From: Chara braunii
Lineage: Eukaryota > Streptophyta > Charophyceae > Charales > Characeae
Length of the DNA stretch: 53,226 bases
Assembly: GCA_003427395.1 (NCBI GenBank)
Contig: BFEA01000162.1
Location: 2,573,754 to 2,626,979, forward strand
Direction: 5' to 3'
A model generated the notes under the pieces. The model was not told where the DNA came from. It searched no databases and saw only the letters and a list, made by a program, of their open reading frames with translations. This document shows, one piece after another, positions 40,778 through 51,201 of this stretch (positions are counted from its first letter, which is position 1; every line of letters starts with the position of its first letter). The translations under genes and the position numbers were made by a program.

Positions 40778-42375
40778 AATTGGATCCAGGCTCTGGAGCG
40801 ATTGATGAGTTGGGGCACCCATCATCATCTGGTGAGATACTGGAGTTGAGTCTCATGGCGATTCATCATCTTCAGGGTTGTTGTCAGTAAGGGTGGTGGT
40901 TGTGAGTGCGTGGCGAGGAAAATTGGGCAGAGAGTGACTCACTCCTGACTAGGGTTGTGCAGGAGTGCTTCGTGATTGACACTTGGAGGCCTGGGAGGCT
41001 CTGAGGGGCTAAATTTAGCCTGGCGACTCATCTAGAGGCTGGCGATTGGAAAGGAAGTGATCCCAGGAGGTGGCAATTGTGGAATGGGGTCAGGATCCCC
41101 AATTTCCAAGCAGCGCAGTACAGGGTGATATGGCACTGCACTGACTTTGTCAGTTATCAGCACCTGGGAGTCATCATTTACTGATTCTGTCAGTTGGGGG
41201 TGAAGGGCCTCAGGGTAATCTACTGGATCACCAAGTTTCAGGCAATTTGGTACGTGGGAACACTGGAAACTGTCAGGAGGTGAAAATGGCGAGATGGGGT
41301 TGACCAGTCAGCCATAGCCAGGGTTTCATGCATCCTCTTCAGAGTTGACCCTAAAGTAAGTGTGTTCCTTACTCCATCCTGTGTGGCGATTTTGGGACTA
41401 TTTTTAGAATAGCGAAATTTGGTCTGTTTGCCAGGTGACATTTGAAAATCAAAATTCAGACTGTGGGACAACCATATCCAACTTCCCCTACCTATCTTCT
41501 TTGACTTCTACTAACCCTGTTTGACCTTCTTTCTAACTCATATTTCATCTGTGACTACTTTACAGTATTGCGATTGACACTGTGTAATCAATTGGTGAAT
41601 TCACGGGTCTGTTGTCAATGATGACCTTCTTTCTGACTCATATTTCATTTGTGACTACTTTACAGTATTGCGATTGACACTGTGTAATGAATTGGTGAAT
41701 TCAGGGGTCTGTTGTCAATGATAATACAAATTTGAATTCTGCGCTGACATAGCTAAAGCTGGGCTAGACTAGGGTCAGTCATAACTTTGATTCTGTCAGC
41801 CAGAATTCAATTCTGTCAGTCTGTGGTAAATCGCAATTCAGTATTTAGTCAGTGTCTAAAATCGCACATCCAGATTTGGTGTTTTGAGTCAGTTACAGTG
41901 AAAGCTGTAAGTCGCCATACCCTGGGTATGGCATACAGGGTCATACAGTGGTGTGGTCTGTAGGGTAGGTCTAAAAATAGGAACCTGTAAATCGCTGAAT
42001 CTTGGTCATCAGTGGACACCTGTCTAACCCTAATTAGTCACTTTGTCTAATTACTAGTCAATACTAATCAGTCCAAGGCTACATCCTGTCAATTGTTGAA
42101 GTAGGATTTGCAATTATTCCATGCAATTGAAGTGTCAGGCCAGTGATGGGAAAATCGTGAATTGGATTTTTGCCTGAGTGTACTCTAAACTGACCCTGAC
42201 CCTCAAGTGGTCTGCTCAGACTGGGCACTCACTTGCTCAGACTAACCAATCGTCTCTCTCCAGGCAGGTGACAACAATTGGGTGAGTACTGAAGGGAAGT
42301 CTCAATTCCTATTACCTCCTGCTCTGTCTCTAATTGATTGTTTATTTTTATTTTTTTGTATTGTGGGTGAGCAAA
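40778..42375 (+). other. Leader of family F with 100-bp tandem duplication
   Basis: No conserved frame in 1.6 kb between PBS and gag. 41,523-41,622 and 41,623-41,722 are tandem copies (GACCTTCTTTCT...GTTGTCAATGAT) with about five differences. Confidence 0.7.
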
Positions 42376-43976
42376 ATGGCTGATTCTGGGAAGGCAAAAG
42401 TTTCTAAGCAAGCTGAGACTTCTGAGGAGAAGCCTCAGGTACAGCTGAAGATAACAGTACAGCCTCAGACACCGGTTCTGCTTGACCCTCTAGAGGTTGA
42501 ACTGCGGGCCCAGGAGGAGAAACTCCGCCAACAGGCCCAGGCAGTTGAGTCTCTAAAGGTTGAGTTGAAGAGGAAGGAGGAGGCTGCAAGAAAAGAAACG
42601 AGAAGGAGGGAGCTGACAACTGATGTAGAGAAGGTCAGGACCAGTGGCAGTCTCAGTCAGCACAATAAGGATATAGCTGAATTCGTCCTTCTGCAGGATG
42701 AAATTCATCAGTCCTATTTTACTAACTGGGATGTCAGGATCACCAGTTTGGAGGACAGCATGGCTGAGCATACTCAACAACTGAAGGATATTTCTTCCAA
42801 GTTGGACCATCTCTTCGATCACCTGCAGATCCCCCCTGCTCAGACAACTCCTCCCTCTCCTAGACCATCTCAAGCAGGTTCCCAGAAACCTCCACAATCC
42901 AGACCCTCATCTCCATCCTCTACCCCCAAATCAACAACAACTTCACAGCCCTCAGCATCATTTGAGTTCCAGCGGCCTAAGCTGACACCTCCACCCATGT
43001 TCTCATCCGAGGACCCAAAGGTGGATGCTGCAGATTGGGTCGCTGCCCAGAGAACCTACCTGAGTGGGTTCAAATGTGATGAGGATGTCAAGGTGTCTGC
43101 CATCCTTGCTCGCTTGGAGCGGACTGCACTGAAATGGTGCACCTCTACCTCCAGCAAGCAAGGTATGGAGATGTCTGATTGGGCACAGAGGTTGGGGGTG
43201 GCTGGATTTCTGTAGGCACTGCAGGAACGGTTTGCAGACAAGGAGCAGGCCAGGAATACAGCAGACAAAATTTTGAGCCTGGGCCAAAAAAAGTTCGATG
43301 GCTCCTTGTCCAAACTGTACTCCACCTTTGAGAGTCTCACATCGACTCCTGGTTTGGAGATGAGTGAGCAGGATCTGCTCATTCATTTCCTCAGGGCAGC
43401 GCCTGAGCAATTCTAGCTTGCTCTATTCTTTCAGGGCCACAAGGACTGGCGGTCCTTTGGCAGAGCAGCCCTGGACTTGAGTCCAAACTCCATGTCCACG
43501 AAGCACCTTTTGAAGGAAGGAAGATACCCTCCTCCAAAGGGCGTAGAAGGAGGAAGGGTGCCCTGTTTGCTGCTGCAGCTTCTGGTTCAGATAGTGACGT
43601 AGCATCTCAGGGTGGGAGCCCTCCACCTGGGACTGCATCACCATCTGCTGCAGATTCTGCTGTTCTTGTGCTGGCTGGTGCCTTATTGGGCTTGACTAAG
43701 GGTAAAGCCCCAGCCCAGAAAGCATCAACCAGCAAACAGGGGAAAGGAAAGGGACGTGCCTCTTCCCCTGGTGCCCAGAGAGTACCTCTACCACGTGACG
43801 TCCGGTGGCCAGCTGATCCGCTTGATCCTTCCACCTTCCCCTAGCATGCACCCAGGATCCAGGAGGGAGTTTGGAGGAAGAGGAAGGACAAGGGGGTCTG
43901 CCTGAGATGCGAGTAGGACCACTTCCTGAAGGACTGTCCCAGCATGCCTCGTAGGTCTACAGGCAGCTCTAGTTAA
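42376..43976 (+). pseudogene. Family F gag polyprotein
   Basis: Most likely starts at ATG 42,376 (MADSGKAKVSKQAETSEEKP); an upstream ATG at 42,334 would add a hydrophobic leader that looks untranslated. Residues ~50-100 are Lys/Glu/Gln-rich coiled coil (LRAQEEKLRQQAQAVESLK); a Pro/Ser linker follows; the capsid-like part reads PPPMFSSEDPKVDAADWVAA and DVKVSAILARLERTALKW. TAG stops at 43,213-43,215 and 43,414-43,416 and a frameshift near 43,540 interrupt. The zinc knuckle GVCLRCE-stop-DHFLKDC (43,899-43,937) has an in-frame TAG at 43,914 and one residue fewer than CX2CX4HX4C. Built like family B gag but different in sequence. Confidence 0.85.
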
Positions 43977-43996
43977 AAAAACTAGAGCAGAGAGAG

Positions 43997-44631
43997 GTGG
44001 AAGCAGCAGCTCCTTCCACTAATGCTGATTCACTTTCAGATGAAGGTGAGTTTTCACAGTCTCTCGCTGGTTCTTCTTTTGTTGGAGTTGCATCTTCAGT
44101 GTCTTTCACTTTTGAAGACTCTGAGTTGGATGAGACGTGGGAGGAGGANGATGCTCAATGTCTTGCTGATCTTTTCCTGTCCTTGCAGGAGAAGAAAAAG
44201 CATAAGTCAGAGCTCATCCTACTTCGACCCTCTATCCTGGGAGCCAAGATCAAAGGGCTCTTAGACTGTGGGGCTACTCGCAACTTCATCTCTCCCAAGG
44301 CAGTCAACAAGCTGCACTTGGATCAAAGGTTGGTGAAATTGCGACAACCTATTGAGGTACGCATTGGAGACTCCTCCACAGTGAGGATCACTACTGCTGT
44401 TAAGGGCCTACCTGTGTCCTTTGACAAGCAGGGAGAAATCAGGCATCGCCTAAATTTCTGTGTTCCCCAATGTCCCCTTTGACCTTATCTTCTCCATGAA
44501 GTGGCTTGGTGCCACCAATCATAGGATCGACTGGTGGATTCCTAGGGTTTAGCTGCCTGACCGACATGGGGTATATCGCCCTTGCATGCTCACTGACGAG
44601 TACCATCTGGCCAGCAGTTGTTATTGCATGA
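43997..44631 (+). pseudogene. Family F protease region
   Basis: Acidic N-terminal part (DSELDETWEE, with an N at 44,150), then SELILLRPSILGAKIKGLLD and CGATRNFISPKAVNKL: the active site LLDCGATRNF is intact and, like family B, has Cys after Asp. HRLNFCVPQCPL ends at 44,482; a frameshift there moves the second motif FDLIFSMKWLGATNHRIDWW, which departs from the usual LGMDWL, out of frame. A TAG near 44,551 follows. Confidence 0.8.
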
Positions 44632-44739
44632 GTGCTCGCAGATTTTTGCGATTTTCACGCCAGACTGACATCGCTCGTCTGTTTGTGGCCTATGTCAAAC
44701 AGACTGGTGTGGAGATTGCTCCCTCCCTCTCAGATTCAG

Positions 44740-45623
44740 CAGGTTGTAGACAACTTCTCAGATCTTATGGAGGAGCCTACTGGGCTTGTCCATAGGCAGA
44801 CCAAACATAAGATTGAGATCCTGCCTGGTTCGGTCCCTCCCAAGGACCGAGTCTACAGGATGTCCCCTGCTGAACTTGAAGAGCTCAGGAAACAGTTGGA
44901 GACCTTGACCAGCAAGGGCTGGATCAGGCCCAACGCATTTGAGTTTGGGGCACCAGTCCTCTTTGTTCCAAAAGGGAATGGTGAGTTCAGGTTGTGCATG
45001 GACTATCGTGGTCTCAACAAAATCACGAGGATTCTACAAAGCCCCTTCCTCGCATTGATGATCTGTTGGATATGGTGCAGGGCTGTACCATTTTTAGCAA
45101 GATCGACCTCAAATCTGGCTACCACCAGATTGAGATGGTTGAAGGCGATGTCCACAAGACTGCCTTCAAAACTAGGTATGGTACTTATCTGTACCTGGTG
45201 ATGCCATTCGGTCTTTGCAATGCCCCAGGCACCTTCCAAACAGAGATGCATCGCATATTGAGGCCTTACCTGGACAAGTTCGTAGTTGTCTACCTTGATG
45301 ATATCCTGGTATTCAGTCGTTCTGTCCAGGAGCATGCGCAACATCTGGCTCTGGTCCTCCAGGCCTTATGTGATAACCAGTACAAGATCAACAGAGAAAA
45401 GTCCTCTTTTGGGGTTCCCTCTGTAGTCTACCTGGGTCACGTCATTTCTGGAGAGGGGTTGGCTCCTAAAGCAATGAAAGTTGCTGCAGTTCAGGACTGG
45501 CCGCGACCTGCTAACATTCATGATGTCCGGTCTTTCTTGGGGCTTGCATCCTACTACAGGAAGTTCATTAAGAAGTTCATTAAGAAGTTCATTAAGAAGT
45601 TCATTAAGAACTTCTCTTCGTGA
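44740..45623 (+). pseudogene. Family F reverse transcriptase
   Basis: Entry linker: FSDLMEEPTGLVHRQTKHKI, VYRMSPAELEELRKQLETL. Fingers: [21 protein letters not shown] frameshift at about 45,025 (ITRxxTKPLPRIDD) then the frame 44,994-45,623: FSKIDLKSGYHQIEM, LVMPFGLCNAPGTFQ, catalytic VVYLDDILVFS (about 45,290-45,320), HVISGEGLAPKAMKVAAVQD, SFLGLASYYRKFIKKFIKKF. The thumb is spoiled by four copies of a 12-bp unit and a duplicated 27-bp segment, and the frame ends TGA 45,621-45,623. Polymerase residues are intact upstream of that. Confidence 0.85.
45560..45609 (+). repeat. 12-bp tandem repeat (about 4 units) inside RT
   Basis: AAGTTCATTAAG is repeated four times, encoding KFIK units. Other elements have the motif once (YYRKFI). 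Confidence 0.9.
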
Positions 45624-45985
45624 TGTCCGGTCTTTCTTGGGGCTTGCACCCCTGACTGATCTTACAAAGAAAGACACTTTGGACATCAGAATGTCAGGAG
45701 GCTTTTACACGTCTCAAGGAGGCCTTGATTCGTGCCCCTGTTTTGAAGTTACCTGACCCTACCCTACCTTATGTGCTTACCAATGATGCTAGTCAGTATG
45801 GTGTAGGGGCGGTACTTCAACAGGATGATGGGAATGGTCTGCAACCTATTGAGTATATGGGCAAGAAGATCAAGACCAAGAATCTCCAAGATTCAACCTA
45901 TGAGAAAGAGTTGTATGCTCTTGTGTAAGCGCTCAAGCATTGGAAACAGTTTCCCCTGGGCAGGCACTTCAAGGTCTTTTTGTGT
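45624..45985 (+). pseudogene. Family F RNase H, N-terminal part
   Basis: PLTDLTKKDTL, a frame change, then 45,725-45,928: APVLKLPDPTLPYVLTNDAS, QYGVGAVLQQDDGNGLQPIE, TYEKELYALV. The first RNase H Asp (in NDAS) and Glu (KELYA) are present. TAA at 45,926-45,928 precedes ALKHWKQFPLGRHFKVF, and family F ends at about 45,985 against minus-strand gag. The C-terminal complement is at 31,016-33,837 in opposite orientation; the two parts overlap by the segment coding LLGRHFKIF / PLGRHFKVF. Confidence 0.85.
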
Positions 45986-46870
45986 CAGAGCCTCGCTGAT
46001 GTGGTGCAGCTGCAACTTGAGCTCGAATTTTCGGAACCACGGAATCGGGTCCGTTTTCGTCGAATCGCAGAAGATCTCCTGATCATCGAACCTTGGAGTC
46101 GTCTTGTGAGGTGCCGAACTCGGGTTGGCGGCGAAAGCATAGATCTGCTGCTCCAATTGTTGCATGGCGGTTTGCTGTAGCTGCGTGTCGTCCTTGAGCG
46201 CTCCGACGTCGATCTCCAATGCATTGAGGCGATCGGAGGTGTTGGAGGAGTTGGCATCGGGGGCGGCGACAGGTCGTTGCTCCAGCTGCTAGAGGCGGCT
46301 GTTGAGTTGAGCTAATGCCTGGTTGTGCGTCTGATTCGCGTCGCTGAGGCTGTGGATGTCCTCTTGCTGTGCAATGCACGTTGCCAGGAGATCCGTGAAA
46401 TGGGAAAGGAGTAGAGCGATCTTGCTTTCACTCTCTTCCATCTTACCATTCTCGGCCTCGGCTCACCAGTCCGCTGCCATTGTGAGCAAAGCTCGCTCTC
46501 CGTTGAATATCTTCTTCGTTAATTTCGTTCTTCATCGGCAGCCTTTGTTGTTGCCTCGTCTTGCTGGCGCTGCTGTTCGATTGCCAACAGACGTGCCTTC
46601 TCGGCGTCCTCTGCCTTCTTTTTCTCTGCGGCTGCTTCCTCATCCGCCCGTTTCTTGGCTTCGGTAAACAAAGCCATCATCCGGGCCTGATAGGCCTCGG
46701 CCGTTTCCCCGGGCTTCTGATCCATGCCGGCTGTTTGTAAGCGCGTGAGCAAAGATCAGGCCGGAGGACTGCTGACGTGGTACTCCCTGGTGCCCATCGT
46801 TGTCTCCATCCAACTGACTCATCGAGAAGCCCTCCTCGTCGCCGCTGCCTGTCAAGCTGCTGTTGCCATC
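45986..46870 (-). pseudogene. Minus-strand gag N-terminal part (probably family J)
   Basis: Minus strand, in several frames. From 46,855: GSGDEEGFSMSQLDGDNDGH; from 46,720: PGETAEAYQARMMALFTEAK and a Lys/Glu/Ala coiled coil (KKRADEEAAAEKKKAEDAEK); from 46,219: MEIDVGALKDDTQLQQTAMQ, then TPRFDDQEIFCDSTKTDPIP, WFRKFELKLQLHHISEAL, a capsid N-terminal segment. It stops at about 45,986 where plus-strand F begins. The next expected gag segment (a DNLLSKYG/ISWDDLKAAW block) is found at 33,838 on the plus strand. Frameshifts near 46,520 and 46,230. Confidence 0.7.
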
Positions 46871-46877
46871 GTCGTGA

Positions 46878-47326
46878 AGCCTCCTCCACCTCTTTCCTTC
46901 CTCTTCTTCTTCTTCCTCTCCTCCTCTCCTCCTCCTCCTTTCCTATTCTTCTTCTCCTATCCTCCTCCTCCTCCTCCTTTTGTCTTCTTCTCTCCTCCTC
47001 CGCCGCCACCTCCTTTCTTCTCCCCCTCCTCCTCCTCCTCCTCCTTTCTTCTCCCCCTCCTCCTCCTCCTCCTTTCTCTTCCTCCTCCCCCTCCTCCTCC
47101 TTGCTTCTCCTCCTCCTCCTCCTTTCTTCTTCTCCTCCTCCTCCTTTCTTCTCCTGCTCCTCCTCCTTTCTTCCCCTTCTTCTCCTCCTCCTCGTCCCGA
47201 TTTCATTGGATTTGTTTATTCGGCGAAGTGCCACACAGCCACATCACTGCGCTGAAAAGCGCCACCTGTCGGGATAGGCGAGCTGCGGTGAAATCCCGCC
47301 GCTAGTTAACCTACTGACGTGCGGGA

Positions 47327-47380
<54 letters not shown>

Positions 47381-48035
47381 TCTATTTTATTTTATTTTTC
47401 ATCATCGCCATACAAAACCCGCAGGTCCTCTTTCTCCTCCTCTTCTCCTCCTCCTCTCGTCTCGTCTTCTTCTTCTTCTCTCCTCCTCCTCCTTTCGCCT
47501 TGTCCTCCTCCTCCTCCTCCTCTCGTCTTCATGTCTTCTCTCCTCCAACTCCTCCACCTACTTTTGCCTTCTCCTTCTCTCCTCCTCCTCCTCCTCCTCC
47601 TCCTCCTCATTGTCCTTTTTCTTGTCTTCCGTCATCCCCATACAGTACCGGCACGTCCTCCTCCTCCTCCTGCTCTCATCTTCTTCTTCTTCTCTCCTCC
47701 TCCTCCTCCTCCTTTCGTCTTGTCCTCCTCCTCCTCCTCCTCCTCCTCTCGTCTTCTTCTTCTTCTCTCCTCCTCCTCCACCTACTTATTCTTCTCCTTC
47801 TCTCCTCCTTCTCCTCCTCCTCAACCTCATTCATCATCGTCTTTTTTTTTCCGTCATCCACATACAGTACCGACAGCTCCTCCTCCTCCTCCTGGTTTTT
47901 CTTCTTCTTCTCCTTTCTTCTCCTTTCTTCTCCTTTCTTCTTCTTCTTCTTTCTTCTTTTTCTGCTTCTGCTTCTGCTTCTTCTTCTTCTTCTTCTTCTT
48001 CTTCTTCTTCCTCCTCCTCCTCCTCCTCTAACCCC
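46878..48035 (+). repeat. Long CTC/CTT polypyrimidine tract with higher-order repeats
   Basis: About 0.33 kb (46,878-47,205) and 0.7 kb (47,325-48,035) are almost wholly C and T, mostly CTC and CTT triplets. In the second block the phrase CATC-CCATACA (near 47,400, 47,632 and 47,855) marks three units of about 225 bp. The many long frames here, Ser/Leu/Pro on plus and Arg/Glu on minus, are products of triplet repetition and not genes. Confidence 0.9.
47331..47376 (+). repeat. (TC)n microsatellite
   Basis: Perfect TC run of 46 bases between the two polypyrimidine blocks. Confidence 0.95.
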
Positions 48036-48686
48036 TCCCCTCAGCGGACTGGCTGCTGAAACACACCCTCTCAGCGAGCGCGGTCCAAACCCATCTTCAA
48101 AAAAAAAAAATAAAAAAAATCCTCGGACATTTTTTGGCTCGTCTGGTTTTGCCGGACGGACCCCCCCCGGTTCGTCTGGCCCGGTCCATCAGGCCCGGCC
48201 CGTCTCGACCGGGCGTCGGCCTAACCCAGAAAATTAGTTTTTAATTTTAATTTTAATTTTAGTTTTCAATTTGTTTTTTTTTTGTTTTTTGTTTGTTTTT
48301 TTAATTTTAAAGGCTAATTCTTTAAGCCCAACCAATTCAATTACCTATCGAATCTGGACAGGACGGCCTTTCAGGCCTTTTTTATTGCCATTATAGTATA
48401 TATTACGGGGAACCCCATAGCAGCCACATCCATGCTCAAGCCTCCCACGAGGGAACATGCGGGAGCTGCACCCACCAGCAGGTGCGATACCTGCTACAGC
48501 AGGTGGGTGATACCGGCCAGGTGTCAGCCGGTATCATCAGAACCGAGCTTCTTCGATGGGCCAGTCACAGTGCCTCCCCTCCGGTCCCCTCCCCCTTTGA
48601 ACTTCAGCAGTCTCTGCTCTGTGCCACTCGGGGGGACCAACGGCATATCTCCAGGTGGCGGGCGCCAAGCTCGCCCAGGAAGGTAC
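48036..48686 (+). other. No gene; A/T runs and a short hairpin
   Basis: 48,099-48,120 is A-rich, 48,236-48,312 is T/A-rich. GATACCGGC...GCCGGTATC (about 48,509-48,535) can form a 9-bp stem. The segment 48,430-48,690 may belong to the same repeat as the tRNA-like unit that follows. Confidence 0.4.
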
Positions 48687-48760
48687 ATGAGGCCAATGGG
48701 ATTGAACCCAATACCTCCTGAATGCCACTTGCGTGCCTTACCAACTGAGCTAGGCCGCTG
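48687..48760 (-). repeat. tRNA-like unit (tRNA-derived repeat or pseudo-tRNA)
   Basis: On the minus strand TAGCTCAGTTGG (48,741-48,752) is a clean A box and GGTTCAATCCC (48,698-48,708) a clean B box, with true tRNA spacing. About five of seven acceptor-stem pairs form but the T stem keeps only two pairs, so it is unlikely to be a working tRNA. No anticodon is assigned. Confidence 0.6.
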
Positions 48761-48953
48761 GATCAGATAAAGAATTTCGATGTGACCCTGAGGCAAAAGT
48801 TGTTCAGTTTATTTTTCTGCATAACATAGTTTTGTTCGGCTTTTTTTTTTTTTTTTTTTTTTTGGGCTGGGACCTTCCCTGGTCCTTGCACGGTGGGGCA
48901 GCCCAGGAAAACAGGGTGATCCGGGCGACCCGGCCAGTAGCCTAGTGCGAGGC

Positions 48954-49380
48954 TGTTACATGCTGCGACTGCAACAGGCTGCACGGGCCATTTTCAGGCC
49001 CGTGTCGTTTTCAGCCTGAAAGCCTGAAAACGAGGGCCTACAGGCCGTGTGTCGTTTTTAGCCTAAAAGCCTGAAAACAAGGGCCTACAGGCCCTGTGTC
49101 GTTTCAGCCTGAAAGCCTGAAAACAAGGGTCTACATGCCCTGTGTCGTTTCAGGCTAAATCAGGGTCTTTCCGGCCCTGAGTATTTTCAGCCTGAAGCTG
49201 AGGGCCATTTTCAGGCCCTCATCAGTTCGACCTGCCCCGAAACTCAGGCACCAGACGAGGGTTTTAGCTCAGGCCATTTTTGGCCTATTTTCAAGACAAC
49301 CTTCGTTTGAGCTTCAACCCCAGGGTCTGGCAGGTTTTGGCATTGGCAAGAGCAGCCTCCTGGGCGGGCCAGCACTCACA
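48954..49380 (+). mobile_element. 5' part of a family D LTR
   Basis: TGTTACATGCTGCGACTG start, then three to four U3 tandem units and the shared AGACAACCTTCGTTTGAGCT and AGCAGCCTCCTGGGCGGGCC text. After about 49,378 it switches to repeat C. No PPT precedes it. Confidence 0.75.
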
Positions 49381-49404
49381 CATACGAGTGTCACGGGCTA
49401 TGGC

Positions 49405-50170
49405 CACCAGCAAGCCAGTGCCCGCCCTAAGTGAAGGCGGGCCTGAATATCCCCGTGGGGCCTGTTTTCGACATTTTTTCCATACGTGGGTACTCAGACA
49501 GCTGGTTTCAGAGCAACGTGAGCCTCCAGGCTCTTTCCAGAAGCAAAGGGCTGCGCTGTACAGTTGAGCCCAGGGCTCAGTTGGTTGCGCCCTCAGCACA
49601 CACTGTGTGAGGCCGACACATCAAGGACTGGCCGCGAGCCAATGAGAGAGCAGCATTGTCGTCACACATGCGTCGCGAGCCAATGGGAATGTTGCAAAGT
49701 TGCAAACACTTGCAGGCTGGGAGGTTGCCTGGACGTGCTTAACTGCACGAGGCCCAGGCTAGTATCTGAAACTGGGCCTGGGCGAAGACACTTGGGGCCA
49801 GAGGTAAGCTACTGGGCGCCCACACGCCTGGCCAGGCCAGCCAGCAGCGGACACACTTTGGAAAGTGTGTGCACCGTGGGAGGGCATTCTGGCCTTGGCA
49901 GGCAATGCGGACACGCTGCTGCATTGCTGTGCTAGTGTCTGCACGGGCGCTGAGGTTAGGGGCGCTGCTGAGGCAGCGGGCGCGCGGCAGCCATAGCCGG
50001 GCTGCAGGGGCGCAGGCAGGTGATGGCGAAGGTGGTCTTCGGGTAGGAGGCGCATGAGGTGGGAGACGAGGGGTGACGAGGAGAGAGAGAGAGAACGTAC
50101 CTGGTGTATGTTGGTGGTGGGCATTGGTGTTGACGTCACGTACATTGGTCTTCGACTTCAATGTGATCCT
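49405..50170 (+). repeat. Dispersed LTR-like repeat C, copy 2
   Basis: Matches 6880-8380 in order: GCAAGCCAGTGCCCGCCC, GGCCTGTTTTCGACATT, GAGCAACGTGAGCCT, CACACACTGTGTGAGGCCGA, and later GGTGGTCTTCGGGT. It directly continues the D LTR start, as if the LTR of one subfamily were D-like in U3 and C-like downstream. Confidence 0.6.
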
Positions 50171-51201
50171 GTTGCAAGAACGTAGATAGGAAGATGGGCT
50201 GAGTAGAGTAGGCTCGGCGCTAGGCGCCAGACAGTAGGAGCGACATTGGATACAGTATTGGTTTAAACAAGGAGAGTCGGCATTGACACTCAAGTTCATT
50301 GTATTGCTCCTTACACATACAAGGCTGCCCACATTGATGGTGGTTGCGACAGCTGCCCACATCCCCGTGTGCCTTAATGGCCCACTTCCACATTATAACA
50401 GGAGCAGATTAAAAGGGCAGGTATGCTCCTATGCATTTCTCTTCAGATCTTCATACTACTGTTCATTTCACTTCCGATCTTCAGTTTATACTTAGTCTTT
50501 GTGTCTGTCCCTCATCTTCATGCTTCCATTAATTTCACTTGTGTGTGTGTGCTCAACGGGTTAAAGAGTACACAGAGCCACTTTCAAAGAGACACCCATC
50601 CCACGAATGTGTGAAGTGTGGAATGTATCTTCAGCTAGAACTTGGCATGGTACACCTGCAGCTTGGCGCACGCCATTGTTTGTCCCGAAGGAGTCTTCCA
50701 TTTGATTTGTCATTTGCATCTTCTGCCAAGTGGCATGAGCGATTGAAATCTATGACCCGTGTCACACGAAGACAAGAAACGACAGGAAAATAAAAACACA
50801 AACAAAGAAACACCCAGTTCGAGAGAGAGAGAGTCAGACAGAGAGGTTTTGGTTATGGTTCAATAGTTGGAGAGCACTAATGTTGGCATTACCATAGTTC
50901 AAGTCCTGCTTCTTCCTCCTCCTAGTTCTTCTTGTACTTTCGCCTCCCCTCATCTGTGCATGATTAAGCGGGGAGGCCCTTTCCATGTACGTCTCCATCC
51001 CGCTGGTGCCTGAGCTCAATTTCGGTCTGCTGTGATCTTTCCACGGCCTTTCCCATAATGATTGACCTCAGCTTCCCAGCATGTCCGACCTTTGGCTCGA
51101 CACGTGATATGCAACATCAAGTATGTGGGCCAAGTTATGACAGTCATTGTTCTGCTATACAAAGGTCACAGGTTGTTGAGAGCAAACGATGAAGCCTTTA
51201 C
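50171..51201 (+). other. No clear gene; possible minus-strand exon
   Basis: A minus-strand open stretch from about 50,757 to 50,660 (ISIAHATWQKMQMTNQMEDS) lies between an AG-ending acceptor-like site and CTGCAG/GTGTAC. It may belong with the exon at 51,202-51,513 but is weak alone. Confidence 0.25.

Noticed and set aside
46677-48240. Long Ser/Leu/Pro-rich and Arg/Glu-rich open frames
   Set aside because: They are six-frame readings of CTC/CTT triplet repeats; stops are rare in such sequence and no domain is present.
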